From NCBI GenBank assembly GCA_027257055.1, contig JAPVLO010000073.1:4349001-4413000 (forward strand): DNA of 64,000 nucleotides. The letters are read 5' to 3'. The stretch comes from Cephalopachus bancanus. Lineage: Eukaryota; Chordata; Mammalia; Primates; Tarsiidae. The position numbers were made by a program, and so were the translations under genes. The notes below the pieces were generated by a model. It ran no database searches, was not told where the DNA came from, and was given only the letters and a program-made list of their open reading frames with translations. Each line of letters opens with the position of its first letter. Position 1 is the stretch's first letter. Below, piece after piece: positions 34,308-45,450 of the stretch.

Positions 34308-35189
34308 AGACTCTTCTGAAAATACTTGATTAGTGCTTGCTGAAATGATTCTGCTGTTTCAGGATAAATTTGCTCTGGTTGTATTTTTTTTTAAAGGTAG
34401 GTTTTCTCACCGATTCTTCCCACCCCACTTTCCACAGGACACCAGCACTGTCCCCACAAAGATCCTTTCTCTCTGAGTTTTGGAAGGGGCACCTAAGTGC
34501 CATGAGCCATTCACAAAGGCTGTATTAATATATAAGGGAGACATGTCGACACCAGTGAAGAGAGGTTCAGTCAAGGCTCAAAGCGTGGCAGGTTTCCTGC
34601 TAAATGGGCCAGGAACAATGACAGCCATGATCTATTGAAGGCTTTTCTCAACAGCAATGAGAATACCAGTTCATGTGGTTTGACGCTAAGGGCAAAGAAG
34701 TGTACAGACTCTGTCTCAATTCCTCCAAGATATTGGACATTGTCGTCTTTATTATTGTAGAAAGCCCAAGTGCCACAACGCTTGAGGACTTCCTTTTGGG
34801 TTTGCAAAAACATAGTTTGAGAATCAAAATGCTTTATGTTCCAGCTCTAACAATTTTCATTATCCCCAAAACTGTGAGAAGTCTTCTGACCAGGAAAGGT
34901 TAGGACAGGGAGAGGTACAAATCAATTAGTGTTTCCAAATTGTATTTCATTACATCTTTATGCAAAGCATGGCTAATCATTTCCCTAGCATGTATTTGGT
35001 GGCTTTGGAATGCCGGGTATTCTGGGCAGCCATCTCCTTTGGTCAATACCTTTTATTTTAATTGGATAATTCCTTTATGACTATAAGTTATGCTCTATCA
35101 GGACCAGAGCTCTGGTTGTAAACTCATCAACTTCATATTCCAAATCACTGTCCCTAGAGAGCAAAGTGTCTTTCTCTTTCTCTTAGGTC
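34308..35189. other. Unique DNA between the 134-bp repeats
   Basis: Frames on both strands at 34571-34903 have no recognised domain. No repeat is identified. Confidence 0.4.
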
Positions 35190-35350
35190 TGTGATTCACA
35201 AACTTTGCTACACATCAGATTCACCAAAAGGATTTTTAATACTCTCCCTCATGCTAATTGAAACAAAATATCTATGGATGGAATAACATGTCAGCAAGTC
35301 TGAGAGGTCTATGGGAGATTCCAGTATACAGCAATGCTCTAGTAGTTAGT
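35190..35350 (+). mobile_element. Possible MER5-like hAT non-autonomous relic
   Basis: GATTCACAAACTTTGCTACA, then CATCAGATTCACC and GATTTTTAATACTC resemble the start of MER5 elements. AGCAAGTCTGAGAGGTCTAT and GGGAGATTCCAG resemble the later part. The ends are not defined. Confidence 0.5.
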
Positions 35351-35352
35351 GG

Positions 35353-35486
35353 AAGACTTAGGTGTGATAATCAAGTGGAATAGCTTTCTGATGAAAAAGA
35401 CTTAGTGGTGGAACAACCTTCAGTAATTGAAACTAAATTGGGCAGAAGAAGAGACAAATTTCAGTGAGCTTTATTGTCAGGTGGTC
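35353..35486 (+). repeat. 134-bp dispersed repeat, copy 2
   Basis: The second copy, in the same orientation, lies 1,179 bp downstream of the first and directly after the MER5-like relic. It starts AAGACTTAGGTGTGATAATC and ends TTGTCAGGTGGTC. Confidence 0.95.
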
Positions 35487-35650
35487 CTGTAGGGATGAAG
35501 ATGGAATAGGATAGGACTGTTACCTGTTGGTGATCTCAATTCATGCAAGAAAACATTTGTCTTTTCTTCCAAAGTGTCGGTATATGATTGGTAATCAACG
35601 TTAAGATGGTGTTATTGACTGAATGGTGTTCCCTTCAAAATTCATATATT

Positions 35651-35700
35651 AAAACTCCAATTACTAGTATCTATTCTGAGATACTAGTAATAGGAGTTTT
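35651..35700. repeat. Near-perfect 22-bp hairpin
   Basis: Arms at 35651-35672 and 35679-35700 are reverse complements with one mismatch, around the 6-bp loop ATTCTG. The core arm is ATTACTAGTATCT. It lies where an MLT1 LTR normally has no such palindrome. Confidence 0.97.
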
Positions 35701-35742
35701 TAAAGAGGTACCTAAGATAGAGCTTTTAAAGAGGTACCTAAG
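35697..35742 (+). repeat. 20-bp direct repeat, 26-bp period
   Basis: TTTTAAAGAGGTACCTAAG occurs at 35698-35716 and 35724-35742. It adjoins the hairpin and is a second local duplication within the LTR. Confidence 0.95.
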
Positions 35743-36574
35743 TTAAAATGAGGTCATGAGGGTGGGCCCTAATTCAATTTGACTGGTGTTCTTATGAGAA
35801 GAGGAAGCTTAGGAAAGGGACTTAAGGAAAGCTGAGTAGATGCATCTGGTACTCGCCTCTCCCATGGAGAGAAACTAAAATAGCAAGTAGATAATCATAC
35901 TTTGAATAGATCACCTAAGAAAGAACATTGAAATTCAGGAGAGAAGTGACAGAAAACACCAAAAGCAAGGAAGGAGAGGGAAGCAAGGCAGCTTACTGGA
36001 CCAGGATCCACTGGAAGCCCAGAGAAGCTCCCTAATATGGAGAAAGGGTAAGTGATAGACACTAAGTACTCCACATTCACATCCTGGACTCCTATAATCC
36101 TAGCCATGGGTGAGTTCCTCCATCCTGATGGGCCATGAGACTAACAAAGGGAGCTGCCTGGGGAACACACAATGGCATTGTTCCAGGGAGAGATACCATG
36201 CTGACTGCCATATGCCCCCAATTCATAAGCAATTGCAGCACAGCACCATTTTGAGAGCCCAGTCCTCACCAGAATGAATCCTTCCCTGGGCCCTATAGCC
36301 CTGCATCTCCACATCTCTGGAGGTTTATTGACATTCCCTACCCACAGCCACTGCTGTCAGAGCTGAGAAAGAAGTTACAAGCAGCAAATTTATACCCGTA
36401 GTAGAGGGGTGGCCGCACATTTTCAAGCATGCTGAAGACGAATTCCCACAGCCACCACCCTGCAAGCTGATGAGGGGCTGAGATATAAGCGAAGTTCATG
36501 CCCTGCAGCTGCCTGCCTACATCTGTTTCTACTGAAAGCAACCTCACTGTTTTCAGTAGCAAGGTCACAACACA

Positions 36575-36608
<34 letters not shown>

Positions 36609-36609
36609 G
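36575..36609 (+). repeat. (GCT)n trinucleotide tract in L1 5' UTR
   Basis: About 11 GCT units with one GTT interruption, within the L1 5' UTR. The alanine/serine runs of the minus-strand frames are its translation. Confidence 0.97.
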
Positions 36610-37337
36610 CAGCCTGCTGATCACCCTGTCTCTGTCTACTATAGCCAGCACCTGCACACACCAACCAGGGGTCTGAGGAAAGGTCTGCCAGGCCCAGATC
36701 CACCCTCTCACCCACAGTACCTGAGCATGCAGTCCAGAAGCCAGGGGATCACTCAACCCAGTTCATCACCATTGATACCTGAGCACTTCTCTCAGGGTCT
36801 AAGGGGGGGCCCATTCAATCGATTACTAAAACCAAATCTAATACTTGCCTTCACATACTACCTGGAAGCATGGACCCATTATGATCACCGCCAACACCAG
36901 TGTGGACTACTTGGGTCTCAGAGGACTTGTCCCCTTACTGCTACTGTTATTTCCAAGACCACCCCCATTTCCCAGGGACTTGAGAACCCAATCAACCTCC
37001 TGGCCTGTTGTTGCCATTCCTGGCACCTGAGCAAGCCACCTGGACGCCCAAGAATTTGCCTTGTTTTATTAACACCAGTACCAGTATACACAACCCTGGG
37101 GCACACAGATAAGCATGTTTAGCTCACCACTGCCACCACTGGGGTCTGAATACTGCCCCACTGGCATCTCAGTCCCCAGCAAAACTTTAATACAGCCTGC
37201 ACTAACAATCACACCCTAAGCCCCAAAGAGAATCACACACATCACTGAAGCTGTTTATAGCCAAAGAAATTATACAGAGACTACACTACTGCATGTACTC
37301 CGAATCAAAACTAAAGTGCCCTACCCAATTAATGTCA

Positions 37338-37484
37338 TAAGTACATCTTTAGGAAAAAGTCCTTCCCTATGAAAATAAATTTTAAAAATTAAAAAAAAGC
37401 GACTCTTACAACAGATGTGCAGGTATCATTGTAAGGATATGGGAAACATGAATAAGCAAAGAAATATGATGCCTCTAAGAAATA
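37338..37484 (+). repeat. Inverted duplication, arm 1
   Basis: It covers the 5' UTR/ORF1 junction of the L1, from TAAGTACATCTTTAGG to AAGCAAAGAAATATG and slightly beyond. It is reverse-complementary to 38269-38417 with about 90% identity. Confidence 0.95.
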
Positions 37485-38690
37485 CAATAATTCTCCATCA
37501 ACAGTTTTCAACCATAAAAATATTTATGAAATCTCATAAAAGGAATTCAAAATATCGTTATTAAATAGGCTCAGTGAGATACAAGAGTATACTGAAACAA
37601 TACACAAACTCAGAAAAAAAATTCAGCATGTGAATCAGAAATTTACCAAAGAGACAGAGATCATAAAAACAACCAAACAGAAATTCTGGAACTGAAAAAT
37701 CCATTAAATGAAATACAAAATGCATTTGAAATATTCAAATAAACTAGAACAAGCAGAAGAAAGAATCTCAGAACTAGAAAACAGGTCTTTTGAAATAACA
37801 CAGTCAGACAAAAATAAATTAAAAGAACAAAAAGAAGGAGCAAAGTCTACATGACATATGAAATGCCATAATGTGAACAGATTTTTAAAAATTTTCAGTG
37901 TCACAGATGTGAAAAAAAGTGAAGGGGTTAGAAGATCAAATGAAATTATAGATGAAAACTTCCGAGGTGTAGCAAGAGATTTAGACATACAGACGCATTA
38001 GGTTCGGAGTTCTTTGAATGGATATAATTCAAAAAGATCATCTACAGGGCACATTATAATGTAATTATTAAAAGTCAAAAACAGATCATTCCAAACACAG
38101 GAAGAGAAAAACATCTAGACACTATTAAAGAAATTCCCATAAGACCTACAGTGGATTTCTCAGTAGAAATATCACAGTCCAGGAGAGAATGAGAAAATAT
38201 ATTTAAAGTGCTGGGTGAAAAAAAAGAGCTGTCAGTCAAGAATATTATTATCAGCAAAACTATCCTCCTGTTTCTTGGAGATATCATGTTTCTTTGCTTA
38301 TTCATGTTTCCCATGTCCTTACAATGATACCTGCACATCTGGTGTAATAGTTGCTTCTTTTTTTTATTTTTAAAATTTATTTTCATAGAGAAGAACTTTT
38401 TCCTAAAGATGTACTTAGGAAATCTTTCCCAGGAAAGTAAAAGCAAAAATAATAAGTGCTAGAGCACTAACAAGAAATGCTTAAGGGAATCTTATACCCA
38501 GAAGCAAAAATGATATCCACCATCATAAAAACACATGAAAAACTAAATTCCTTGGCACAGCAAACAGACAAACAATAAAGAGAATAAACTCAAGTGTTGC
38601 CACTGTAGAAACCCACCAAATCACAGCAATAAACAATAAGACAGAAAGGATATACAAACCAACTAGAAATCAATTAATAAAATGATGAGC
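37440..38690 (+). pseudogene. L1 ORF1 pseudogene
   Basis: Plus-strand remains of the L1 RNA-binding protein gene. They run from a region beginning with ATGAATAAGCAAAGAAATATG through the coiled-coil part (AGAAGAAAGAATCTCAGAAC and AACAGGTCTTTTGAAATAAC). The C-terminal domain follows (GTGGATTTCTCAGTAGAAAT, then AGTGCTGGGTGAAAAAA). An inverted 149-bp copy of the element's own 5' region sits inside the C-terminal domain at 38269-38417. After it ORF1 resumes (AGAAATGCTTAAGGGAATC). Stops are frequent in every frame. Confidence 0.8.
38269..38417 (-). repeat. Inverted duplication, arm 2, inside ORF1
   Basis: This is the reverse complement of 37338-37484. On the minus strand it reads ATGGGAAACATGAATAAGC and TAGGAAAAAGTTCTTCTC. 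L1 ORF1 breaks off at CAAAACTATCCTCC just before it and resumes just after it, so the block is an insertion or replacement within ORF1. The 123-codon minus frame across this block is an artefact. Confidence 0.95.
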
Positions 38691-38694
38691 TAAG

Positions 38695-41600
38695 CCCTCA
38701 CATATCAATAATAACCTTCAAAGTAAGCAAAGTAACTTTCCACTTAAAAGATATAGGTTGTCTGAATCAATTAAAAAATGAAAGACCCAACTATACACAG
38801 AATACAAGAAACTCATTTTACCTGTAAAGAAATATTTGGACTGAAAGTAAGGGGATGTAAAAGAATACTCCATGCAAATGGAAGCAAAAGGGGTAGGGTG
38901 GCTATCCTTATATCAAATAAAACAGACTTTAAGTAAAAAAAACAGAAGAACAAAAAAGACAGGGAAGGTTATTATATAATGATAACAGGATCTATTCAAC
39001 AAGAGTATATAATTCTAAACATATGCTCCCAACACAGAGGACCCAAATATATAAAGCAAATACTATTAGCTCTAAACGGAGAGGTTGACTGAAAAAACAT
39101 AATAGTTGAGGACTTCAACACTGCACTCTCAGTATTAAGTAGATCATTTAGAAAGTAATTTAACAAAGAAACATTAGATTTAAGGTGCACATTACACCAA
39201 ATCAACCTAACAAACATTTACAGAATATTTCATCCAACAGCTACAAAATACTCATTATTCTCATCAGAATATCAAACATATGAACAATATGTTAGGGCAC
39301 AAAAAATGTCTCAAAAACATTAAAACAAAAATTCATATCAAGTATATTTTCAGACCATGATGGAATAAAACTAGAAATCAATAACAAGATGAACATTGAA
39401 AACTCTATAAACACGCAGATATTTAACAACGGATTCCTAAATGGCCCTCAGGTCAAAGAAGAAATTTTTAAAAAGTCTTTAAACAAGTAAAAGTTAAAAC
39501 ACAACATGCCAACACTTATGGGATATGGCAAAGCAGCACTAAGAAAGATGTTTTTAACAATACAAACCTGTATCAATTAAGTAGAAAGTTTTCAAATAAG
39601 TACTGATGAAGTACTTTAAGGTATGGGAAAAGCAAAAACAAACCAACCTAAAAATTAGTAGAGGAATAAACAATAATGAACAAAGCAGAACTAAATAAGA
39701 GACTGAAAAAATATACAAAGAATCAAAAAACCAAAAAGTTCTTTTTTGAAAAGATAAATAAAACTTATAAACCACTAATTAGACTAACAAAGAGAGGAGA
39801 CCCAAATAAATAAAATGAGAATGAAAAATGAGATGTTACATCTGATAGCACAGAAATACAAAAGACCGTCAGAGATTATGAACAGTATACACTTACAAAG
39901 TGAAAAATAATGAGAAAAGAATGCATTCCTTGACATATGCAATCTACCAAGATTAACCAGAAATAAATTGAAAGATTCAACAGACCAATGAGATTGAATC
40001 ACTAATAAAAAGCCTCCTAAAAAAGAAAAACTTGGGGCCAGACAGATTCATAGTCAAATTTTATCAGATGTACAAAGAAGAGCTAGTACCAATATTATTG
40101 AAACAATTCTAAAAATTTGAGGAGAGCCTCCTCCCGAAGTTATTCTACAAAATCAGTATAATACTGATAACAAAATCAGGGAAGATATAACAAAAAAAGA
40201 AACTATAGGCCAATATGTCTGATGAATATAGATATGCAAATTCTTAATAAAATACTAGCAAACCAAATTCAGCAGCATATAAAAAAAATCCATCTTGACT
40301 AAGTGGATTTCATTTCAGGGATACAAGGATGGGTTAATACCCACAAAACAATAAACATGATTTACCACATAAGCAGAAGTAAAAACAAGAATGGTATTAT
40401 CATCACAATAAATGTAAAAAAGATATTCAATAAAATACCAACATCTCCTCATGATAAAAACCCTCAACAAACTATGTATCAAAGGAACATATCTCAAAAT
40501 AATGAGAACCACATATAACAAACTCACAGCTAACATCATATGTAATGGGGAAAGGTTGTAAACATTCCCCCTCAAAACTAGGACAAGACAGGGATGTCCA
40601 CTCTCACCACTCTTACTTAACTTTGTACTGGAAGTCCTACCAAGAGTAATCTAGCAAGAGAAAGAAATAAAAGGCATTCAAATCAGCATGAATGATATCA
40701 AACTATTCATGTTCACTGATGACCATATATGTAGAAAATCCTAAGGACTCCTCCAAGAGGCTTCTAGACCTGATAAAGGACTTCAGTATGGTCTCAAGAT
40801 ACAAAATCAATGTACAAAAATTAGTGGCAAAAGATCTCTACAAGTAGAACTACACATGAAAAAATTCTAGACAACACAAATACATAGATGAACATCTCGT
40901 GCTCATGAATTTGAAGAATCAATATTGTTAAAATGTACTGCCCAAGTTAATCTACAGATTTATTGCAATCCCTATCAAAATGCTAACATCGTTTTTCACA
41001 AAAGTGAAAAGAAGAATCTTAACACTTATATGGTACCAAAAAAGAGCCCAGACAGTCAAGGAAATTCTAAGTAAAAAGCACAAATGTGAAGGCATCATAC
41101 TGCCTGATTTCAAATTATACTACAAGACTATTTTAACTAAAGCAGCATGGTACTCATATAAGAATAGACAGACAGGTCAATGGACAGAATAGAGAACTTA
41201 GAAATAAAGCCACATACCTACAATCAACTGATCTTTGACAAAGCCAACAAAAATAAACAACTGGGAAAGGACACTTTATTCAGTAAATGGTGCTGAAAAA
41301 ACTGGCTAGACATATGTAGAAACTGGACCTCTGCCTCTCACCATATACAAGAATTAACTCTAGATGGAAGATGGGTCAAAGACTTAAAAGTAAGACTTGA
41401 AACAATAAAAATCCTAGAAGCAAACCTAGGAAACACTCTTCTGGATATCAGCCTAGGCAAAGAATGCATGACATACACCCCAAAAGCAATTGCAACAAAA
41501 CCAAAAATAGACAAATGGGACTTACGCTAAAAGTTTCTGCTTAGCAAAATAACAAATCTACAGAGTGAACAGAAAACCTACATACAGAATGGGAAAAAAA

Positions 41601-42320
41601 AATTTGCAAAGTATGCCTCAGATAAAGGACCAATATTCAGAATCTACAGGGAGTTCAAACAACTCAACATGAAAAAAAAAAACAAAAAACAACCCCATCA
41701 AAAAGTCAGCAAAGGACATCAGTAGACACTTCTCAAAAGAAGACACACGAGCAGTCAACAAACAAATTAAAAAATACTCAACATCACTAATCATCAGAGA
41801 AATGCAAATCAAAACCGCAAGGAAATATCAGCTTACACCAATCAGAATGACTACTATTAAAAAGTTAAAGCACAACAGATGTTGCCTTGAGAGCAGAGAA
41901 AAGGGACACTTATACACTGTTGGTGAGATTGTAAATTAGTTCAACCTCTAAGAAAAACAGTAAAGAACTAAAGAATAGAACTACCATTTTGATCCAGAAA
42001 TCCCACTACTTGGTATCTACCCAAAAGGAAAAGAAATAAATCATTATTTAAAAAGATACCTGTACTCATATGTTTATTGCAGTACAAGTTACAACAGCAA
42101 AATCACGGACCCAATCCAACTGCCCACCAATGACTGGCTGAATAAAGAAAATGTGGTATATATACACCATGCAATACTACACATCCATGAAAAAGAATGA
42201 AATAATACGATTTGCAGCAGCTTAGATGGAGCTGGCGAACATCAATCCTAAGTAAACTAACTCAGAAACAGAAAACCAAACATTACATGTTCCACATAAG
42301 TGGAAGCTAAATGGCCACAA
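38695..42320 (+). pseudogene. L1 ORF2 pseudogene
   Basis: Decayed endonuclease/reverse transcriptase gene. It shows IQETHFTCKEIFGLKV in the endonuclease (about 38800). It shows DFISGIQGWVNTHKTINMIY in the reverse transcriptase (40303 on). The catalytic FTDD is at 40712-40723 (TTCACTGATGAC). A C-terminal part around 42120-42230 (TGGTATATATACACCATGC) follows. Stops and frameshifts occur throughout. The C-terminal part is cut off after about 42360, where a second, separately diverged copy of the same region starts. Confidence 0.88.
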
Positions 42321-42379
42321 AAATGGAAATAGACACTGTGAACACCAAAATAAGGGAGGAAGTGAGGAAGGGAGTTAGC

Positions 42380-43042
42380 AATTCCACTACTGGGTATTGA
42401 TCCAAAGGGAAAAAAAATCAGCATTATTAAAAAGATACTGCACTCACATGTTTATTACAGCACTATTTACAATAGTAAAGATATGGAATCAAACTAAATG
42501 TCCTTCAACAGGCAAATGGATAAAGGAAATATGGTATACATATACAATGGAATAATATTCCACCATAAGAAGAATAAAATCTTGTCATTTACAGCAACAT
42601 GGATGAAACTGAAATTCATTATGTTAAGTGAGATAAGCCAGGCATGGAAAGACAAATATCACATATTCTCTTCCATAAGTAAGAGCTTTAAAAAGTTCAT
42701 CTCATGAAAATTGGGAGTTAGAATGACTGACTCCAGAGGCAAGGGATGTTGTGTGAGTGAGAAAGAGGAATGAAGAGAGGTTGGTCAATGGGTACAAACA
42801 TACAGTTAGATAGAAGGTATAAGGTATAACAATGTATGATAGCAGAGTAGGCTGACTATAGTTAGCAAAAATGTATATTTCAAAGTAACTAGAAGAGAGA
42901 ACTTGAAATGTGTAGAAGTGATAAATACTCAAGGTAATAGATACCTCAGATACCTTGCCTTGATTATTACACATTATATGCATAAACCAAAATATCACAT
43001 GTCCCCCATAAATATGTAAAATATTATATATCAATTTTTTAA
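42380..43042 (+). mobile_element. Second L1 3' end (ORF2 C-terminus plus 3' UTR)
   Basis: Starting at about 42380 (GCAATTCCACTACTGGGTAT), the sequence goes back to a point homologous to about 41995 and repeats the ORF2 C-terminal region with many differences (TGGTATACATATACAATGG). It then runs through an L1MA-type 3' UTR (GGTCAATGGGTACAAACATA, ACTTGAAATGTGTAGAAG). It has no 5' region of its own. Confidence 0.85.
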
Positions 43043-43280
43043 AAGAAGAGGAAATTTGGGCACACAGAGAGATACCAGAGATGCTCATGCACAGAAACAC
43101 AAACACGTGAAGAGGTAGCAAGCAGGTTGTTATTTGCAAGACAAAAAGAGAGGGCTCAGAGGAAACTCACCTCACCAGAACCTTCATCTTGAAGTGCCTC
43201 CAGCACTGAAACTATTGTTTAAGCTACCTAGTCTGTAGTAGTATTTTAATATGAAAGTACTATAAAACTAATACAGATAG
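43043..43280 (+). mobile_element. MLT1-type LTR, right half
   Basis: The LTR resumes with AAGAAGAGGAAATTTGGGCA and CACAGAGAGATACCAGAG. It ends TTTAAGCTACCTAGTCTG and AACTAATACAGATAG, as MaLR LTRs do. Together with 35610-35810 it makes one LTR of about 430 bp. Confidence 0.85.
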
Positions 43281-43444
43281 CATTAAAAAATGAAATGTTA
43301 AACATTTGAAATCCCATTAAGTGTAGATTTTATTGAATTACTAATACAATTTTTCTTAATCTAGACAATTTTCCAAAAGCTTTTCAAGTAATCAAGAGTT
43401 GTTTCATGGAGTAAGCATAAGTCATTTCTTAAGTGTCTTATTTT

Positions 43445-43745
43445 TTTGTCCACTCCTTGCCTAGTTGAATCCCACCCAAACTTCAAGGTCAAGTACTGGG
43501 TCCTCCCCTTCCAGGAAGTCTTTTTAGATTATTCAAATTCTCAGTCTTTCCTCCCTTTCCTGAACCTTCAGGATTAGTTCTCTATGCCATTTCAACTATT
43601 GGCAATTTAACCTTCATTAGATCTGACCTTGCTTCCCCCACCAAATTATAAAATCCTCTAATGTAAGAACCATAGCTATTCATATTCTATGGCTCCTATA
43701 ATGTCTGATAAAGTTCTTCCAAAAATATTGATTGATAAGTAATTA
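43445..43745 (+). mobile_element. L2 LINE 3' end
   Basis: TCAAGGTCAAGTACTGGGTC, then TTCCAGGAAGTCTTTTTAGA, a region of TCTATGCCATTTCAACT and AATGTAAGAACCATAGC follow the L2 3' UTR order. It ends with a diverged 'cctataatg...tgataaag' tail. Confidence 0.8.
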
Positions 43746-44661
43746 AGAGAGTTTTTACAGACGCTACCATACTTTGTACCCGAGCTTAATTAAATCTTAA
43801 AAGATCAAAGACAGGATAGAAAGATATTCCTTTTGCAACGACTGTGTCACAATCAGCTATCAGCATTTTAACATTGAAGAGAGGTCACAAGTGACTTTGA
43901 GACCTGTAAATGGTTATTTTCTCATTCCAAGTGAGGTTAAAAGATGATGGAGAAGAGCTATAACCTAAAGGCCATGGTGAGTCATTTTTTATACTTGGAC
44001 ATGCTCCAGTGGACAGAAAAAAAGTATCTCCTACAAACAATATAGAGACTGGTGACTAATGACTGGATTTAAAACTTCAAAATCTTCCTAATTAGAACCT
44101 AATCTAATACCACTCGATAAAATTATGTTGGAGAAACACTGTCCTTGTATGTTTTCAGATGACATAATCTGTCACAGCTCAGTGAGTCATAACATTAGCT
44201 TTAAAATCCTAGAATTCAGTCACCATACTTTATCGAACAATAAGGTAGAATTAAAATATTCTTATCCTGACTTTTAATGATATGCCCATGTATCCTCATC
44301 TGTTTCGTGGTATGATTAAACATAGGATGATGTCCAAATCAAAAAATAATTTGCCAGGGGTTGTAGTAGACGTCGGAGTTAAAGATAATGAACAAAGTTT
44401 TGAAGATCTGCCTGTAGAATGTTCTTCTTATATTTTCAGAGAGGTGCTTCATCTGTGAAGCATGAATGGTGTCAAAAATTGGCCCCCAGTTTTAAAATGA
44501 GCAGTTGGAAATTACCTTGTAGACAACATACAAACTTTTCCTTACTCTGTACTTTACTATTTAAGTATGCCTGCAAATGTTGAGAGTACTGAAATGATGT
44601 CAGTTTCAACCAATTATCTGTTTCTTCCCTGTGTCAGTTAGCTACTGAATTGATGAGTCTT
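43746..44661. other. Unique DNA, nothing recognised
   Basis: No repeat or supported coding frame in about 900 bp. Confidence 0.4.
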
Positions 44662-44740
44662 CTTTTTTTTTTTGAGTTGGAGTTTTACTTTTGTCACACG
44701 GGCTGGAGTGCAGTGGCATGCTCACAGCCTCCGCAGAGTA
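44662..44740 (-). mobile_element. 5'-truncated Alu right-end fragment
   Basis: A T run is followed by GAGTTGGAGTTTTACTTTTG and GGCTGGAGTGCAGTGGC, the reversed Alu 3' end. The match is lost after CACAGCCTCCGC. Confidence 0.85.
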
Positions 44741-45024
44741 ACCATTTTTAAAAACACAAATCTCTCTCAGCGTCATACATCAGTAAACATTCATTCAGTT
44801 TACATATTTGGGTTTGGGTCAGCAAAAGGATGACTGATCTAGCTGGGCTTCCCTTGTGACTCTGCTGATCTTGACTAGACTATCTGTACAGCTGTCTTCC
44901 TTCTCTTGGATTACTCATGTAGGTTCTCAGGGTGATGGCAGTTGCCAGAGCACAAGCCTGTCACACTCATGTTTCACATGCCTCTGCTTTTATCACATCT
45001 GCAAACATCTCTTCAAAGCAAATC
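44741..45024. other. Short unique spacer
   Basis: No repeat recognised; a 60-codon frame at 44856-45038 is not supported. Confidence 0.35.
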
Positions 45025-45450
45025 CTATGATGTCTTAGTCCTTTTGTGTTGCCATAACAAAATACCAGAGACTAGGTAATACATAGACAATAGAAATTTA
45101 TTTTTCACTGTTCTAAAGACTAGAAGTCCAAGACCAAGGCACCAGCAGGTTTAGTGTCTGTTGAGGGCACTGTCTCTACTTCTAAGGTAGCATCTTGTTA
45201 CTGCATCTTCCAGAGGGGAGGAATGCTGTGTCTTCACATGGTAGAATGAATGGAAGAACAAGAGGGTGCTCCCTTCAACCTCAAGCCTTTTTGTAAGGGT
45301 GTAATCTCATGTACAAGGGTGGAACCCTTATGACTTAATCATCTCCCAAAGGGCACACCACTTAATACTGTTGCATTGGAGATTACGTTTCCATATGAAT
45401 GTGGTGGAGGAAGGAAAGGAGAGAGATGCCATCATTCAAACCACAGCACA
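45025..45450 (-). mobile_element. MaLR LTR (MLT1/MST-like), antisense
   Basis: TTAGTCCTTTTGTGTTGCCA, TACCAGAGACTAGGTAATAC, AAGTCCAAGACCAAGGCACC and TGACTTAATCATCTCCCAAA occur in order. It ends with AATACTGTTGCATTGGAG and a degraded 'caaaccacagca'. This is a MaLR LTR in reverse, nearly complete. Confidence 0.82.

Larger units (their letters stand above)
35610..35810 (+). mobile_element. MLT1-type LTR, left half
   Basis: TGTTATTGACTGAATGGTGT, TTCATATATTAAAACTCC, ATGAGGTCATGAGGGTGGG, CCCTAATTCAATTTGACTGG and GTTCTTATGAGAAGAGGAAG are collinear with an MLT1 MaLR LTR. It is interrupted at 35810 by an L1, and the LTR resumes at 43043. Confidence 0.85.
35811..43042 (+). mobile_element. 7.2-kb L1 (L1MA-like) inside an MLT1 LTR
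   Basis: A long 5' UTR (ACTCGCCTCTCCCATGGAG, then AAATAGCAAGTAGATAATC) is followed by ORF1 and ORF2 relics. The 3' UTR ends CACATGTCCCCCATAAATAT and TATATATCAATTTTTT, a tail I associate with L1MA. Flanking copies GAGAAGAGGAAGCTT (35796-35810) and AAGAAGAGGAAATTT (43043-43057) fit a mutated target-site duplication inside the LTR. The element carries an inverted duplication (37338-37484 and 38269-38417) and a second copy of its ORF2 end (42380 on). Both ORFs are heavily broken. Confidence 0.9.

Noticed and set aside
36338..37122. Long frames with alanine/serine runs near 36.6 kb
   Set aside because: They lie in the 5' UTR of the L1 at 35811-43042 and include its GCT tract.
38075..38446. 123-codon minus-strand frame
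   Set aside because: It is produced by the inverted copy of the L1 5' region and is not a gene.
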